64,000 nucleotides of DNA, from the NCBI GenBank assembly GCA_015680905.1, contig CM027381.1:60020501-60084500 (forward strand), given 5' to 3'. The notes below the pieces were generated by a model. The model ran no database searches. It had not been told where the DNA came from and worked only from the letters and a program-made list of their open reading frames with translations. The first letter of the stretch is position 1. Each line of letters starts with the position of its first letter. A program made the position numbers and the translations under genes. The DNA is from Coptis chinensis. Its lineage: Eukaryota; Streptophyta; Magnoliopsida; Ranunculales; Ranunculaceae. This document shows, in pieces, positions 10,739 to 21,243 of the stretch.

Positions 10739-11009
10739 ATTTGTTAATTTCTCTTTGAGTTTAAGTTGAGTTTAATTTGCTGAAAAAATTTGTTAATTTG
10801 AGTTTAATTTGCTAAATTTTTTTGTTAATTTGCCAAAAAATATCGATATTGCTGAAATTAACTTTGTACTTTTTACTAAGGTATGATGAAAGAGAAAAAA
10901 AATAGATACTGGGGGCATCTCGGAGAGCACCAGCTAGTAATTAACATAATCTTCATCTCCAAAATCCGATACAAGTAAATAGCAAGAGGATTTTAGGTTC
11001 ACCTCAGAG
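10739..11009 (+). other. Protease-RT linker, degraded
   Basis: AT-rich stretch with near-repeats of GAGTTTAATTTGCT (10760-10840) between the protease stop and the RT start. No domain is recognisable. A short internal expansion of a TTTGTTAATTTG motif seems to have lengthened it. Confidence 0.5.
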
Positions 11010-12077
11010 ATGAAGACAGAATTGGAAATGGTTTCAAGCAAAACAATTGAAGAAGTACAAAATATGAATATCGGACAGGACAATGAAAGTTGCTTCACTT
11101 TCATTGGCACAGAGATGAGTTCAAATAGTAAGCCAGATTTGATAGAGTTCTTAAAAACAAATAAAAATGTGTTTGCTTGGTCGATAGCCGATCTTCCTGG
11201 TATCGATCCTCTTGTATGTTCTAATAAGCTTAATATGAAAGAAGAAGCAATTCCAGTACATCATAAACATAGGAGGGTTAGGATGATATACGAAAATGTG
11301 GTGCAAGAAGGGATTTAGAAAATGTTGAAGAATGGAATCATCAGGGAGATTGATAATTCAGAATAGGTAGCAAATATTGTTATTGTACCAAAGAAGAATG
11401 GCAAGGTTGGAGTCTGTGTCGATTTCACCGATGTTAATAAGGAATGTCCCAAGGATTACTATCTAATGCCAAGAATTGATGAATTGGTCGATCAAGTAGC
11501 TGGGTTTGAGTTGTTGAGCTTTTGCAATGGCTATTTAGGATATTTTAAAGTTATAATGGCAGTTATAGACCAACTAAAAATAACATTCATTATAGAAAGA
11601 GGTCTTTACTGCTTCATCAGAATGTCATTCGGTTTAAAAAATGTAGGAGCAATGTATCAGAGGTTGGTGGAGAAAATGTTTAGAAATTTGATCAAACATG
11701 TTGTCGAAGTATATATCGATGACATGGTGATAAAGTCTAAGAAAGTAGATGATCATGTGAAAGACCTTGATACGGTGTTCTGAATATTCAGGCAATTCAA
11801 CATGAAGCTCAACCCAGAGAAGTGCACGTTCGGAGTAAGTTCAGGGAAATTCCTGGGATATATAGTCACTAAGAGAGGTATCGATACTAATCTATATCAG
11901 ATTAGAGCTTCTCAGCAAATGCCTTCTCCGACTACCAGGAAGCAGATACAAAAGTTAACAGGAAGAATTGCGGCTTTTAGTAGGTTTATATCAAGAACTT
12001 CCGACCGATGCAAAACCTTATTCAAGTTGCTGAAAAAAAATATGAAATTCATATGGGAGGATGATGATAGGGTTATA
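11010..12077 (+). pseudogene. Reverse transcriptase domain (element D)
   Basis: Ty3/gypsy RT that copies element RNA into cDNA. Visible blocks: NVFAWSIADLPGIDP at the N-terminus, VPKKNGKVGVCVDF, FIRMSFGLKNVGAMYQRL and the catalytic YIDDM in VEVYIDDMVIKSKK. NMKLNPEKCTFGVSSGKFLG and the thumb QKLTGRIAAFSRFISR follow. Stops lie near 11316, 11364 and 11781. The domain is cut in the RT-RNase H connection by the insertion beginning at about 12078. Catalytic residues are intact although the frame is broken. Confidence 0.9.
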
Positions 12078-13334
12078 TACTAAAAGCATTACTTTTGTAT
12101 TAACTCTAATTCTTTATATTTTAAATGAGAATCATATGGGCAAATGTTATGCATATTATATATGCTATTAGTTATATGCATGCGTCTAATACTTTATGTT
12201 ATAGATGATATGGTGTGTGGTGACACACAGAAGATCATATCATCAGTACCTTATAAAGTATAAGTAAACGTTCACAACCTAGAAGAATTTGGACAAACCA
12301 TTGGTACGGTTGTAGTATAATCTGGTATTAGTCTATCTTGACTATAGGATTACACTAGTACACTTTGTGTGTATTGAATATGACCAAGTGAGGTTGTTTC
12401 TCTTTATACTGACTATATAAGAGAACAAACACCTCTGTTATTATGGATGTTTGTCCTCTAAATCCGGATATAATAACGGGCACTTACGTGCATTGTACAT
12501 TGCTTTAAATCATCAATGAGTGAGATTCATTTGTGAATCAACAAACTCGATGGATTGGGTAATGACATTGTATGTAAGGTGTGCTGTTGATTATAGAAGG
12601 AATCCGTGACCCGTAAGTAGTCGGCTTGATGATGTCCTCTTGAGGAGCTCATAAGGATTGTCATGTAAACCCTGCATGTGGATTTAATCCGACATGACAA
12701 TGAGGTTGAGTGGTACTACTCAAGGACATAAGAAGTTGATTAATGTAGTTGTTAGTAACTTGACTTAATCAACGGGCATTCGATATCTTAAATACGGGGA
12801 GATCAATGAGCATATAATATGGAGCCCATAAATGTAACACATAATTTGGGATTAGGGCGGTAGTGCAACAATGGATATTAGTAGAATAAACCATTTGTTG
12901 ACGGACTTGGGCCGTGTGTTCTGGGCGAACATGGGAAGCCCAAGCTCTTCTGGAGGCCCAACCCTAATTTGTCCTCATGGTCCCTGTTATAGCCTATAAA
13001 TTGAAACCTCTTTCTCTGGCCGTTTTTCTCAAGAAAAGTAGATCTAAAATCGGTTCCAAATTCTGTGAGTGAGAGAGGCCAAGAGAGAAAGAAGAGGGTG
13101 GTAGATTATTGCCCACACAACGTCCATTCTATTGATAGGAATATAACAAAAGATCAAGAAGTTGATTCGATTGTAGATCTTGGATTCTCAAAGTTATCTT
13201 AGCCGATGTAAAGGTATGATTTCTATCCAAAACTGTGAGAACCCCTTATTCCGCTACGCGTGGGTTTTCGCAGTTCGTAGATCATTCATTGCAACCATAA
13301 CGGTTCCTATAGAAGAATGTGAATTAACACTCTC
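12078..13334. mobile_element. Non-coding insertion in element D, probable solo LTR
   Basis: About 1.26 kb interrupts the RT-RNase H connection: protein homology stops at 12077 and resumes at about 13335 (IKKVSSSSANF). It has no reading frames. A TATA-like CCTATAAATTG (about 12990) with a following C/T-rich leader resembles LTR promoter architecture on the plus strand. Flanks TTATA (left) and TCATA (right) would be a 5-bp duplication with one mismatch. The ends are not clean TG/CA, so boundaries and class are tentative; a Copia-type solo LTR is one possibility. Confidence 0.45.
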
Positions 13335-14225
13335 ATAATTAAAAAAGTATCTTCAAGTAGTGCCAACTTTGACGAAGCCAGGAGAAATGAGACTTTATTT
13401 TTATATCTGGCAGTATCTGATTTTGCTATTAGTTCGGTACTAGTAAAGGTGGAAGATGGGGTTGAGAGACTTGTTTATTTTCAATCTAAGACTATGCTCG
13501 AGGTTGAAACTCGATATTCGATGTTGGAAAAATATGCATTAGCTCTCCTCTATTCTACTCAAAGGTTGAAACCTTACTTCTAATCCCACTCAGTCATTGT
13601 CATGACAAATCTTCCTTTAAAGCAAACTTTAGCCAATACCAGCTAAGTCAGGAAGAATGGCAAAGTGGTCAGTGCTTATCGATGAGTTTGGGATTGAATA
13701 TCGAAATAGGGTTTCAGAAAAGAGCTAAGCCTTGGCAGATTTCTTAGCTGATTTTCCTTCTGAATATGAAAATTGGAAGATTGAAAAAGATGGTTACTTA
13801 AATTTGCAAGAACCTTATGATGTAATGGATGAAGATGATCCATAAGCTGGCACAGATAGGTGGAGACTTTTATGGATGGATCATCAAGACCAAAGGGATG
13901 TGGTATTAGAGCTGTTATGATAACCCCTGAAAATCAGAGACTTGAATCAATAGTTACTTTAGGTTTTCATGCATCTAACAATGAAGCAGAATATGAGGCA
14001 TTGATAACAGGGTTGGAAATGGCTAAATTGCTAAATGTCAAAAATTTATCAGTATTCAGTGATTATCAGTTAGTGGTTAGCCAAATCAATGGAGGATATT
14101 TAGCAAAATGCGATAACATGATTGATTACTTATGTTTTGTTAGATTAAAACTCAAAAACTTTAGCAAAATCAAATTTCAGCACCTCGATCGAGTAGAAAA
14201 TCGACATGCCGATACTTTGGCGTAA
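13335..14225 (+). pseudogene. RT connection and RNase H (element D)
   Basis: The first part (13345-13590) is the RT connection: RRNETLFLYLAVSDFAISSV and YSMLEKYALALLYS. The second (13860-14225) is RNase H, which removes RNA from RNA-DNA hybrids: FMDGSSRPKGCGIR with the first Asp, NNEAEYEALITGLEMAK with the Glu, FSDYQLVVSQI with the second Asp, and ENRHADTLA near the end. Stops and frameshifts lie at 13580 and 13620-13860. Residues for metal binding are kept. Confidence 0.85.
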
Positions 14226-14234
14226 GTCTCTGCT

Positions 14235-14669
14235 ATGCTCACAAATACTGAAGGACGTCTCTTGCACATTTGTGTCCAACAAAAACCAAATATCGATATT
14301 GAACAGTCAGAGGTTATGGAGGTCGATACACTGGGGGCGTCATGGTTAAGCAGCTATGTTTCATTTTTGTCTAAGGGTGAATTACCAGAAGATAAAAATG
14401 CGGCTAGAAGGGTAAAGGCAGGGGTTGAGATATATATGCTAATTGATAATGAGTTATATCAGAAGAACTCTTTTGGACCACATTTAAAATGTATATTGTC
14501 TACAGAATCTAGCCTAATCATTACTGAGATGCACGAAGGGGAATGTGGAAATCATTCAGCTGAAAGATCATTAGCTAACAAAATAACGCGGCAAGGATAC
14601 TTCTGGCTCCAAATGCGAAGAGATTGTCTTCAATATGCAAAGAAGTGTATCCAGTGTCTGAAGCATGGG
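14235..14669 (+). pseudogene. Integrase N-terminus (element D, first half)
   Basis: Contains the HHCC zinc-binding module: EMHEGECGNHSAERSLANK, then CIQCLKHGH. It breaks off exactly at the CACTA-1 insertion after KHG. Removing CACTA-1 and one copy of the GGG duplication restores a continuous match into the core at 19785, so the insertion is later than D. The protein would bind LTR ends in the nucleus. Confidence 0.9.
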
Positions 14670-14689
14670 CACTACAACAAATATGACAT

Positions 14690-15060
14690 ATGACATCACT
14701 AATTTTACATCACTTTCAGTGAAGTGATGTCATATGAAAGCTATGACATCACTTTTCTCAGCATGTGATGTAATAATTATCATAATTTTTTTTTAACATC
14801 ACTTATTTCAAAAGCTGATATAGTAGAGTTATACAACATCATTTTAATAAGTGATGTCGTGATAGTGATGTAGTAACACTTTTTTATGTCACTCACTGTG
14901 TCACTTATAAAGTGATGTAATATCTATGTATTCAACATCACTTTAAAGGTGTTGTCACTCACCGTGTCACTTATAAAGTGATGTAATATCTATGTATTCA
15001 ACATCACTTTAAAAGTGACTTTGCCAAGTTTTCGAAATCACTTATAATGTGACTTTCAGA
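14690..15060. repeat. Left subterminal repeats of CACTA-1
   Basis: The short motif ACATCACTT and its complement AAGTGATGT recur many times, including a direct repeat of about 60 bp with GTGTCACTTATAAAGTGATG (about 14900-15010). Dense short repeats of this kind are the transposase-binding zones of CACTA elements. Confidence 0.85.
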
Positions 15061-16640
15061 AGTGTTATTTTTAATATAGCTCATTTTAATTAAGTTAATT
15101 AGTTAGAAAAACACGGTGGAAAAAATTAGGTTAAGGTTAAAATGTTAAATAGAAATGAAACAGCGCGGCGCTTTGGTTTGCAAGACTAGCCTTTGGACTC
15201 TTTTCTTACACCAAAAAATAGTCCAACCAAAACAAACCGAGAAACCGGTTATCTTCTTCATCCGTCTTCTATTTCAATCCAGCCTCCAACTTCTGAAAAC
15301 ATTTTGGGTTCCTCTTGTCATCTTCTCCAATTTTTCTTTTTTGCGTTAGTGCGGTGTGACATCGCTGATGAACCGTAAGGTCACTCTCGATGTATTTTAC
15401 TTTGATTTTGGTTTCCACGGTTGAATCTTTGGAAAATTACATATAGGAGACCGCATATATGTAAAATTAGATTTTGTATTGTGTCTTATTGTATGTTCCG
15501 GTGTAAAGTATACAATCTTTGCTCGGTAACCGATCTCTATCAAGAAAAGAAAAGAGGGTGTCTCGAGATCCGTTGATTCCGTAAGTTAATAGTTTCATTT
15601 TTTTCGTTTCTGTTTTGTTTGATAGATCTGCAAAGAAGTCTAATTCAATGAAAGATCTCCTAGCATCATCTAGAAATTCTTCACTGTCGAGAAAGGGCAG
15701 GGTTAAGTTTTTCCGCAATGAAATCTCTAGTGCTTCGTGAGAAGGAGGATAAGTCAACATCGACTTTTCGTGATGATGACGAGCTCCTGGCTGTTAAAAC
15801 GATCTTTATTTGATCATGGTAAAGATATACTTAATGACTTTGTACAACTCCCTCGGTTTCCCTCTATTGATTTTCTAATCTAGTATCCGTGATAATCCCT
15901 TAGTGATCTTTCACTTTCATTGTAATATCCGCAAGATATTCGCAGAGGGACCTTTTCCCGAGAAGGAAGAATGTTTCGGGTTCAGTGATGACATCTCTTC
16001 CAAGAGAAATTGGTGGTGCCCCTCCGATAGTTTTGTTGTTAGACTGTCTGAAATAATAGGAAGCTTCAAGACCCTTCGAAAAAATGGCATTATTTTTTGC
16101 AGGGTCCACGAATAAGTAAATTGTTAGTACTTGAAGAAAATTAATTTAACAATCAATATCATTTACACAAGACCATCTTGTTCATAGAATGATGTATCAA
16201 AATAGTAAAAATAAATCCGGTAAAAGTTAAGTAAACTATTTGAATCGTAATAACCCCAGAGAAATGTAGACATCTGGGCCGCCTCATTCACCCAAAGATA
16301 TGAATTGTTGTCGCGTACCGCCGATAGTCCTTTATCAATTAAGATTTGTGATGTAATTGTTATGAATTCTTGTTTTCGGTGTTGATGCTTGTTTAATGAA
16401 AATTAGAATCATATACTATTAGATATTGGTGTTGCAAGTTAATAAATTATGGGAGTGGTGGTGAATCTAATTCTATAGAAAGACCACTCTATGTCACACT
16501 AGACTTTCCATCACATCTAAATGTGTTTCCCGCACCAATTATATGTTGATAAATAGATCGCAGATGTGTATGGGTTCGTAAACACAGGAATTATGTACCA
16601 AATGAGACTTGTTATTGAAGTTTTTTCTTTTTGTGATCGA
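15061..16640. other. CACTA-1 interior, unassigned
   Basis: Between the left repeats and the IQD-like fragment there are only short frames on both strands (60-97 aa). I recognise no domain. Pyrimidine-rich stretches near 15250-15350 and 15590-15620 could be exon/intron borders of captured 5' gene sequence; this is a guess. Confidence 0.3.
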
Positions 16641-17040
16641 AACTAGCAAGTCTAAAAAGAAATGGGGGTTCGAGGAAACAAGAAACGTGAGGATCATCCT
16701 CCTCTTCTTCAGTTTTTAGAGTCAGAATCGAGGTTCCTCCTCCTCCACAGCCCGAGGAATTAAAACCGGTTGAAGCAGAGAATGAACAAAGTAAGCATGC
16801 TCATTCGGTAGCACTTAATCGCTTAGGGACCGAGGCCGCCATTGCCGGCTTTCGACCAGACGCCTGAGGTTGTTGTCTGGCGATCGCGCCCCGTATCCGT
16901 GAATATCACCAGAGGAAGTGGCAAAGAATCAAGATTGATCGCATTCCGTGGATATCCGGTATACCAATGTTCGCTTTCCTTAAAAATGTTTTGGACATCA
17001 TATTTATCTAGATTGAGTGCAGAAACTTTGCAAGTCTGAG
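16640..17040 (+). pseudogene. IQD (IQ67-domain) protein gene fragment captured by CACTA-1
   Basis: Pieces in shifting frames read KSKKKWGFEE, then PPPPQPEELKPVEAENEQ, then SKHAHSVALNRL with TEAAIAGF, then TPEVVVWRSRP, SGKESRLIAFRGY. This order matches IQD proteins: a basic KSKKKW start, a Pro/Glu linker ending ENEQ, the SKHAYSVA/AEAAVAAA helix, AEVVRLT, and the first IQ motif (IQTAFRGYLARR). IQD proteins are calmodulin-binding scaffolds of microtubules and nuclei. The copy has several frameshifts and stops and ends after the first half of the IQ motif. Identification is by word order only and is less certain than the P4H fragment. Confidence 0.6.
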
Positions 17041-17249
17041 AATAGAGTAGAATTGAAACTTTTTCATACTATTACATCTTTTAGCACTATGTCCCGATCG
17101 TTAAAAAAATAGAGGGATCACTTTGAATTGTAACGAAATAATATTTGATTTATATCCAAGTCAAATGTTTGTTAGCAACTCAAAGTGATTTTTGATTTTT
17201 GGACCCTTTCCCATTTTTGGACTCAAAGTGATATTTTGATTTTTGAGGT

Positions 17250-17680
17250 TGCTTATCATGAGGCTGTTGATCGTGAGGATGAACTAGTGGCTGCTGGCTT
17301 TCGATGATCATGAGCATGAGGCGGACCGTGAGGATGCACTAGTGGCTGCGCCGCTGTTCGCGGAGGATGAACTAGTGGTCGATCGTAGGATGAACTAGTG
17401 GTGGGCTGAGCACAGGCGAACAAACATGTAGCCGATGAACAGTGGGAGCTGCATATCGCGGCGGAACATGAGGCTACCGCTCATGAGTTCTTTGTCACGA
17501 TTGCCGTGTGGGATCATAAGCATAAGGGCGTAGAGGGTGTCTGCTTGTTCATAAATCCCAAGCGGTTCTTTTCGGTAAGGCGGTTGTGTATTAACGCCAG
17601 AGAATCATGCCCCAAGGTGCGACTGCAAGATCTTTTTCATAGGGTGCGACAAATGAGATCTCAGCAGTAAAATCTACGAG
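17250..17680 (+). pseudogene. Unidentified coding-like fragment in CACTA-1
   Basis: GC content rises and a clean stretch reads EQWELHIAAEHEATAHEFF, then DHKHKGVEGVCLFINPKRF. It is preceded by three to four imperfect copies of GAGGATGAACTAGTGG (17278-17400). I do not recognise the family. Its position between two captured gene fragments suggests another captured piece. Confidence 0.35.
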
Positions 17681-18115
17681 GGGCTGCTGCACTTGGTTCT
17701 TATTAAAAGCAAAAGGGCAAAATGGATATATCTTGCTTTTGCTGAGCAGTGGGTGCTGCTGAGCATGTGGTCACTGCCGAGCATGTGTTCCAGGGAATGG
17801 ATCTCTACTTTAAGAGGCATGATGGACAGTCGCTACTTGTGAAGATTTTTTTTTACTTCCATGCAGGATCCAAATGATGCTTAACTTCCGAATTTCTTAT
17901 TATGGTATGTCCACGCCCCTTCTTGTTATGTTCGGTCTCTACTTGTTAACATTATTGTTGGTGCTTTTGGTTTTGTAATGTAATCATAAATTATAGGTAC
18001 TTGCCGGCACGCCTATTGTGAAGGTTATCATTTTGTTGTTTACCTTAGTTTTACACCACATTGTTCGTTTATCCGCTTGGTAAAAGTGAATTAGAGTTAT
18101 AATTCCCCAATTATT

Positions 18116-18233
18116 TTGTACCAAAGTTGATTGTTTGTTCAAACAGTGATTTAAGCTTGTTTTGTTCAACTTACTTGTACCAAAGTTGATTGTTTGTTCA
18201 AACAAGTGATTTAAGCTTGTTTTGTTCAACTTG
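18116..18233. repeat. 59-bp tandem duplication in CACTA-1
   Basis: TTGTACCAAAGTTGATTG to TTTTGTTCAACTT occurs twice head to tail (18116 and 18175), nearly identical. It lies just upstream of the first recognisable prolyl 4-hydroxylase exon, probably in captured intron sequence. Confidence 0.85.
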
Positions 18234-18271
18234 TATAACCGAGAGTTTATACATTTTCTTTTCCGGCTTTG

Positions 18272-18766
18272 AAGGATGAAGTTGTGGAAACTATTGAGGC
18301 GAGGATAGCTGCTTGGACTTTCCTTCTTCACGGTGAATATGAAACATCAAGCATCTTAAATGGTTATTTGTTAATTTGTTAATATATTATCACTTTTAAT
18401 ATTATTTGACTTGTAATCGAAAACGGAGAGGCCATGCAGATTCTCGTGACTATGAAAATGGTCAAAAGTATGAACCACATTATGACTATTTCCATGACAA
18501 AAGAATCAAAAACTTGGTGGCCACCGGGTTGCAATAGTACTCATGTATCTCTCCTCGATGTTGGGAAGGGGGGGACTTGCCTTCCCCCGATTTCGAGGTA
18601 GAATGGTTCCATTTTGTACTTGTATATTTTTGTGAAAAAAGAAATTTATGTTAAGGAAATTTTTTGGGGCACCATAATCGAGTGAGAATTACTCATTTTC
18701 TCAGGGAAAAGAAACTCAACCAAAGGGCGATACATGGTCCGAGTGTGCCCATAAGGGATATGCAGG
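18272..18766 (+). pseudogene. Prolyl 4-hydroxylase gene fragment, three exons with introns, in CACTA-1
   Basis: Exon 1 (18272-18332) reads KDEVVETIEARIAAWTFL. Exon 2 (about 18412-18600) reads ENGEAMQIL, then in another frame YENGQKYEPHYDYFHDK and NQKLGGHRVAIVLMYLS. Exon 3 (18706-18766), between TTTTCTCAG and GTATCA splice signals, reads ETQPKGDTWSECAHKGYA. This is the catalytic 2-oxoglutarate/Fe(II) domain of plant prolyl 4-hydroxylase, with the iron-binding HxD in PHYDYF. The enzyme hydroxylates proline in cell-wall proteins in the ER/Golgi. Introns were kept, so genomic DNA rather than cDNA was captured. Two frameshifts and loss of the second iron-ligand exon make it non-functional. Confidence 0.85.
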
Positions 18767-19370
18767 TATCACATTGCAATCTTTTAAGTTACTCTTTGAG
18801 GTAATACAAAACAATAAATCTTGCAAACTAATAGTTGTAATGTACTTCTAGAGCTCGTGATATGATTAAGTGTGGTCCGATTGAAAATGTGTCCGTAATT
18901 ATGTTTATCGGTTTAAGGCGACCGGTTGGAACCCTGGCTGAAGATCCAGACATTGTCAAACTATTCTTGCATGAGTACAAGTCTGCATTGATTTTCTAGT
19001 ACAATGTTCATACTGCAGAAAAAAGAAAACAGAGTGATTTGTTAGGCTGTGATAGGTTCTTGGATTAAATTGATTGCATCAAGCCAGGTTGTGATAGGTT
19101 CTTGGTTGGGTGATTGTGGTTCTCTTTGACTCATTTCGGTACTGCAGATTAGATTTTGTTGGTATATGTTGGCTCGTTACAATTTTTTGTATATAGTGTA
19201 ATATTTGTAATTGGAGATGATATTTGTGTGATGAATGTGATTTTAAAATACATTTCATCTTTATTTGATGATAAAATCTTTATTTGATGATAAATGACCA
19301 GGAAAATGGTATTATATTGGGATGATATTGGCAATTTTATTTTTTTTTATTATTTTTTTTATTATTTTGA
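18767..19370. other. CACTA-1 interior, right part
   Basis: After the last P4H exon an open stretch (18850-19010) reads ARDMIKCGPIENVSVIM, then LRRPVGTLAEDPDIVKLFL. I do not recognise it. A near-duplicate GTGATAGGTTCTTGG (19047 and 19090) follows, then AT-rich sequence. No further domain is seen. Confidence 0.35.
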
Positions 19371-19775
19371 TAAATGGGACATCACTTTTAAAGTGATTTA
19401 TAGAGTTATTTCACATCACTTTACAAGTAATTTGGAATTTGAATGAAACGTCACTTCTTAAGTGATGCTAATTGGCCTTATTGATTTCACTTAAAAAGTG
19501 ATGTTAAACGTTATAAGATCACTTGTGGACATCGATTAAAAAGTGATGCAACGTTATAACATCACTTGTGGACATCGATTAAAAAGTGATGCAAAGTTAT
19601 AACATCACTTGTGGACATCAATTAAAAGTGATGTGAAGTAATCACTTGTGGACATCGTTTAAAAGTGATGTGGAAAACCTTGACTTTTTTCACGCCGCCA
19701 CCGGTTACATCACTTGCAAAAGTGACGTCGTATATTTTTGACATCACTTATAAAGTGATTTTAAATGTCTTTTCT
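19371..19775. repeat. Right subterminal repeats of CACTA-1
   Basis: Many copies of AAGTGATGT/ACATCACTT. They include a tandem series of about 52 bp with ATCACTTGTGGACATCGATT (19500-19670, four copies), in mirror arrangement to the left array. Confidence 0.85.
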
Positions 19776-19784
19776 GTTGTAGTG

Positions 19785-20691
19785 GGGCATGCTATTCATG
19801 TTCCAGCAGAAGAGCTGCATTGTGTATCGAACCCAAGGCCATTTGCATTATGGGGAATGGACATTGTCAGTCCACTAATACCTAGGAAAGGTAAGAAAAG
19901 ATTCGTGCTTTCTGTAGCTGACTACTTCACGAAATGGGTAGAGGTTATAGCATTCCAGCATATTAAAGAGCAAGACATTATCAATTTTCTGTTTGAAAGA
20001 GTTATTTTTCGATATTGTTTATCATATGCCATCATATCGGATAATGGGCCCCAATTCATCAGTGGCAAGGTGAAAGATTTTTTTAGAATCATACAAAATT
20101 AAGCACTTCACATCAGCACCTTATTATGCTCAAGGTAATGGGCAAGCTGAAGCGACAAATAAGACTATTATGGATAATATCAAAAAGAAGCTGGAGGACA
20201 AGAAAGGTTTATGGGTCGATGAATTAAACAGCGTGCTATGGGCATATAGAACAACTTCAAGGGTATCCATTGGGGAGTCCCCATTCACTCTGGCATATGC
20301 TATGGAAGCAGTCACTCCAGCCGAGATAGTGGTATTGACATCCAGAACAACGCTTGTAGAAAATGGGCTTAATGACCAAGGGATGCATGCAGAGGTCCTA
20401 AACTTGGAAGAAAGAAGAGAACAACCAAGAATAAATCTTGATTCTTATCACAGACAGCTCAGAAAGGCATTCTATAAATAGGTCAGAGAAAGAAGTTTCC
20501 AAGAGGGCGACCTAGTGTTGAAAGAGGTAACTCAAGCGACAAAAGAGAAGGGCGCTGGAAAACTATCGGCAAACTAGGAAGGCCCTTACATTGTCTATAA
20601 CGTTGGAATAAATGAGGCATATTATTTGAAGAGTGCTGATAGACTGCCAAAACCTCAGAATGTCAATAATCTGAAGGTATTCTATCAATAA
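19785..20691 (+). pseudogene. Integrase core and C-terminus (element D, second half)
   Basis: Continues the integrase cut at 14669. First Asp in LWGMDIVSPL, TKWVEVIAFQHIKEQD, second Asp in SDNGPQF, Glu in GNGQAEATNK: the full DDE triad is present. The C-terminal SH3-like module (EGDLVLKEVTQ, GPYIVYNVG, AYYLKS, KVFYQ) follows. A frameshift at about 20090 (extra T in a run of Ts) and stops near 20479 and 20573 break it. It is closely similar to element E's copy at 1452-2266. Confidence 0.9.
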
Positions 20692-20787
20692 TGTAGTTTT
20701 CAATTTTATCACGTAATGAGCTATGTAGCAAGAATATTCAGTTCAATAAAAAGTTTCAAGTTCCAAAAGAAATGATGTTATAGTACG

Positions 20788-21243
20788 CGCATAAATCCCT
20801 GATATCGACAGAAATGTTGGAATCAGTCATATCGTCAAAAGTCCTAGTATCATAAACAATGGCAGATACCAGACACATAAAGCCTTGATATCGACAGAAA
20901 TTTTGGTATCAGGCATATTGTCAAAAGTCTTGGTATAAAAAATAGTGGGAGATACCAGGCAAATAAAGCCCTGTTATCAACAGAAATGTTGGTATCAAGC
21001 ATATCATCAAAAGCCCTGGTATCAGATACAGTGCCAGATACCCGACACATGAAGCCCTGTTATCAACAGACGTGTTGGTATTAGGCATATCGTCAAAGTC
21101 CTGGTATCAGAAATAGTGGCAGATACCAGGCACATAAAACCTTGTTATCGACAGACATGTTGGTATCATGCACAAAAGCCTTCTTACCAACAAAAATATG
21201 GGTATCAGGCATATCGTCAAAAGCCCTGGTATCAAAATCCGAT
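20788..21243 (+). repeat. 86-bp tandem repeats, about five copies (element D)
   Basis: Same unit as in element E (ATAAAGCCCTGATATCGACA, then GTATCAGGCATATCG). The array is cut at about 21243 by the start of element B sequence. Confidence 0.9.

Larger units (their letters stand above)
14670..19784. mobile_element. CACTA transposon CACTA-1 (En/Spm type), non-autonomous
   Basis: Left end CACTACAACAAATATGACA, right end TTTTCTGTTGTAGTG: imperfect terminal inverted repeats of the CACTA type. The 3-bp target duplication GGG is exact (14667-14669 and 19785-19787), and the interrupted integrase reads on across it. Length 5,115 bp. Subterminal arrays of a CATCACTTTTAAAGTGATG-like motif lie at both ends. 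No transposase (TNP2/TNPD) is recognisable. The interior holds fragments of at least two host genes (IQD-like, prolyl 4-hydroxylase), so it would depend on a relative for transposition. Confidence 0.9.
8130..21243 (+). mobile_element. Tat-type Ty3/gypsy element D, 3'-truncated
   Basis: Order: 5' LTR, PBS, gag, protease, RT, RNase H, integrase and 86-bp repeats, which is Ty3/gypsy order with integrase last. Two foreign insertions interrupt pol (12078-13334 and 14670-19784). The element ends in the 86-bp repeats at about 21243, where Athila element B begins on the other strand. The antisense gene and 3' LTR are absent from the window. All genes carry stops, so the element is defective. Confidence 0.85.
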
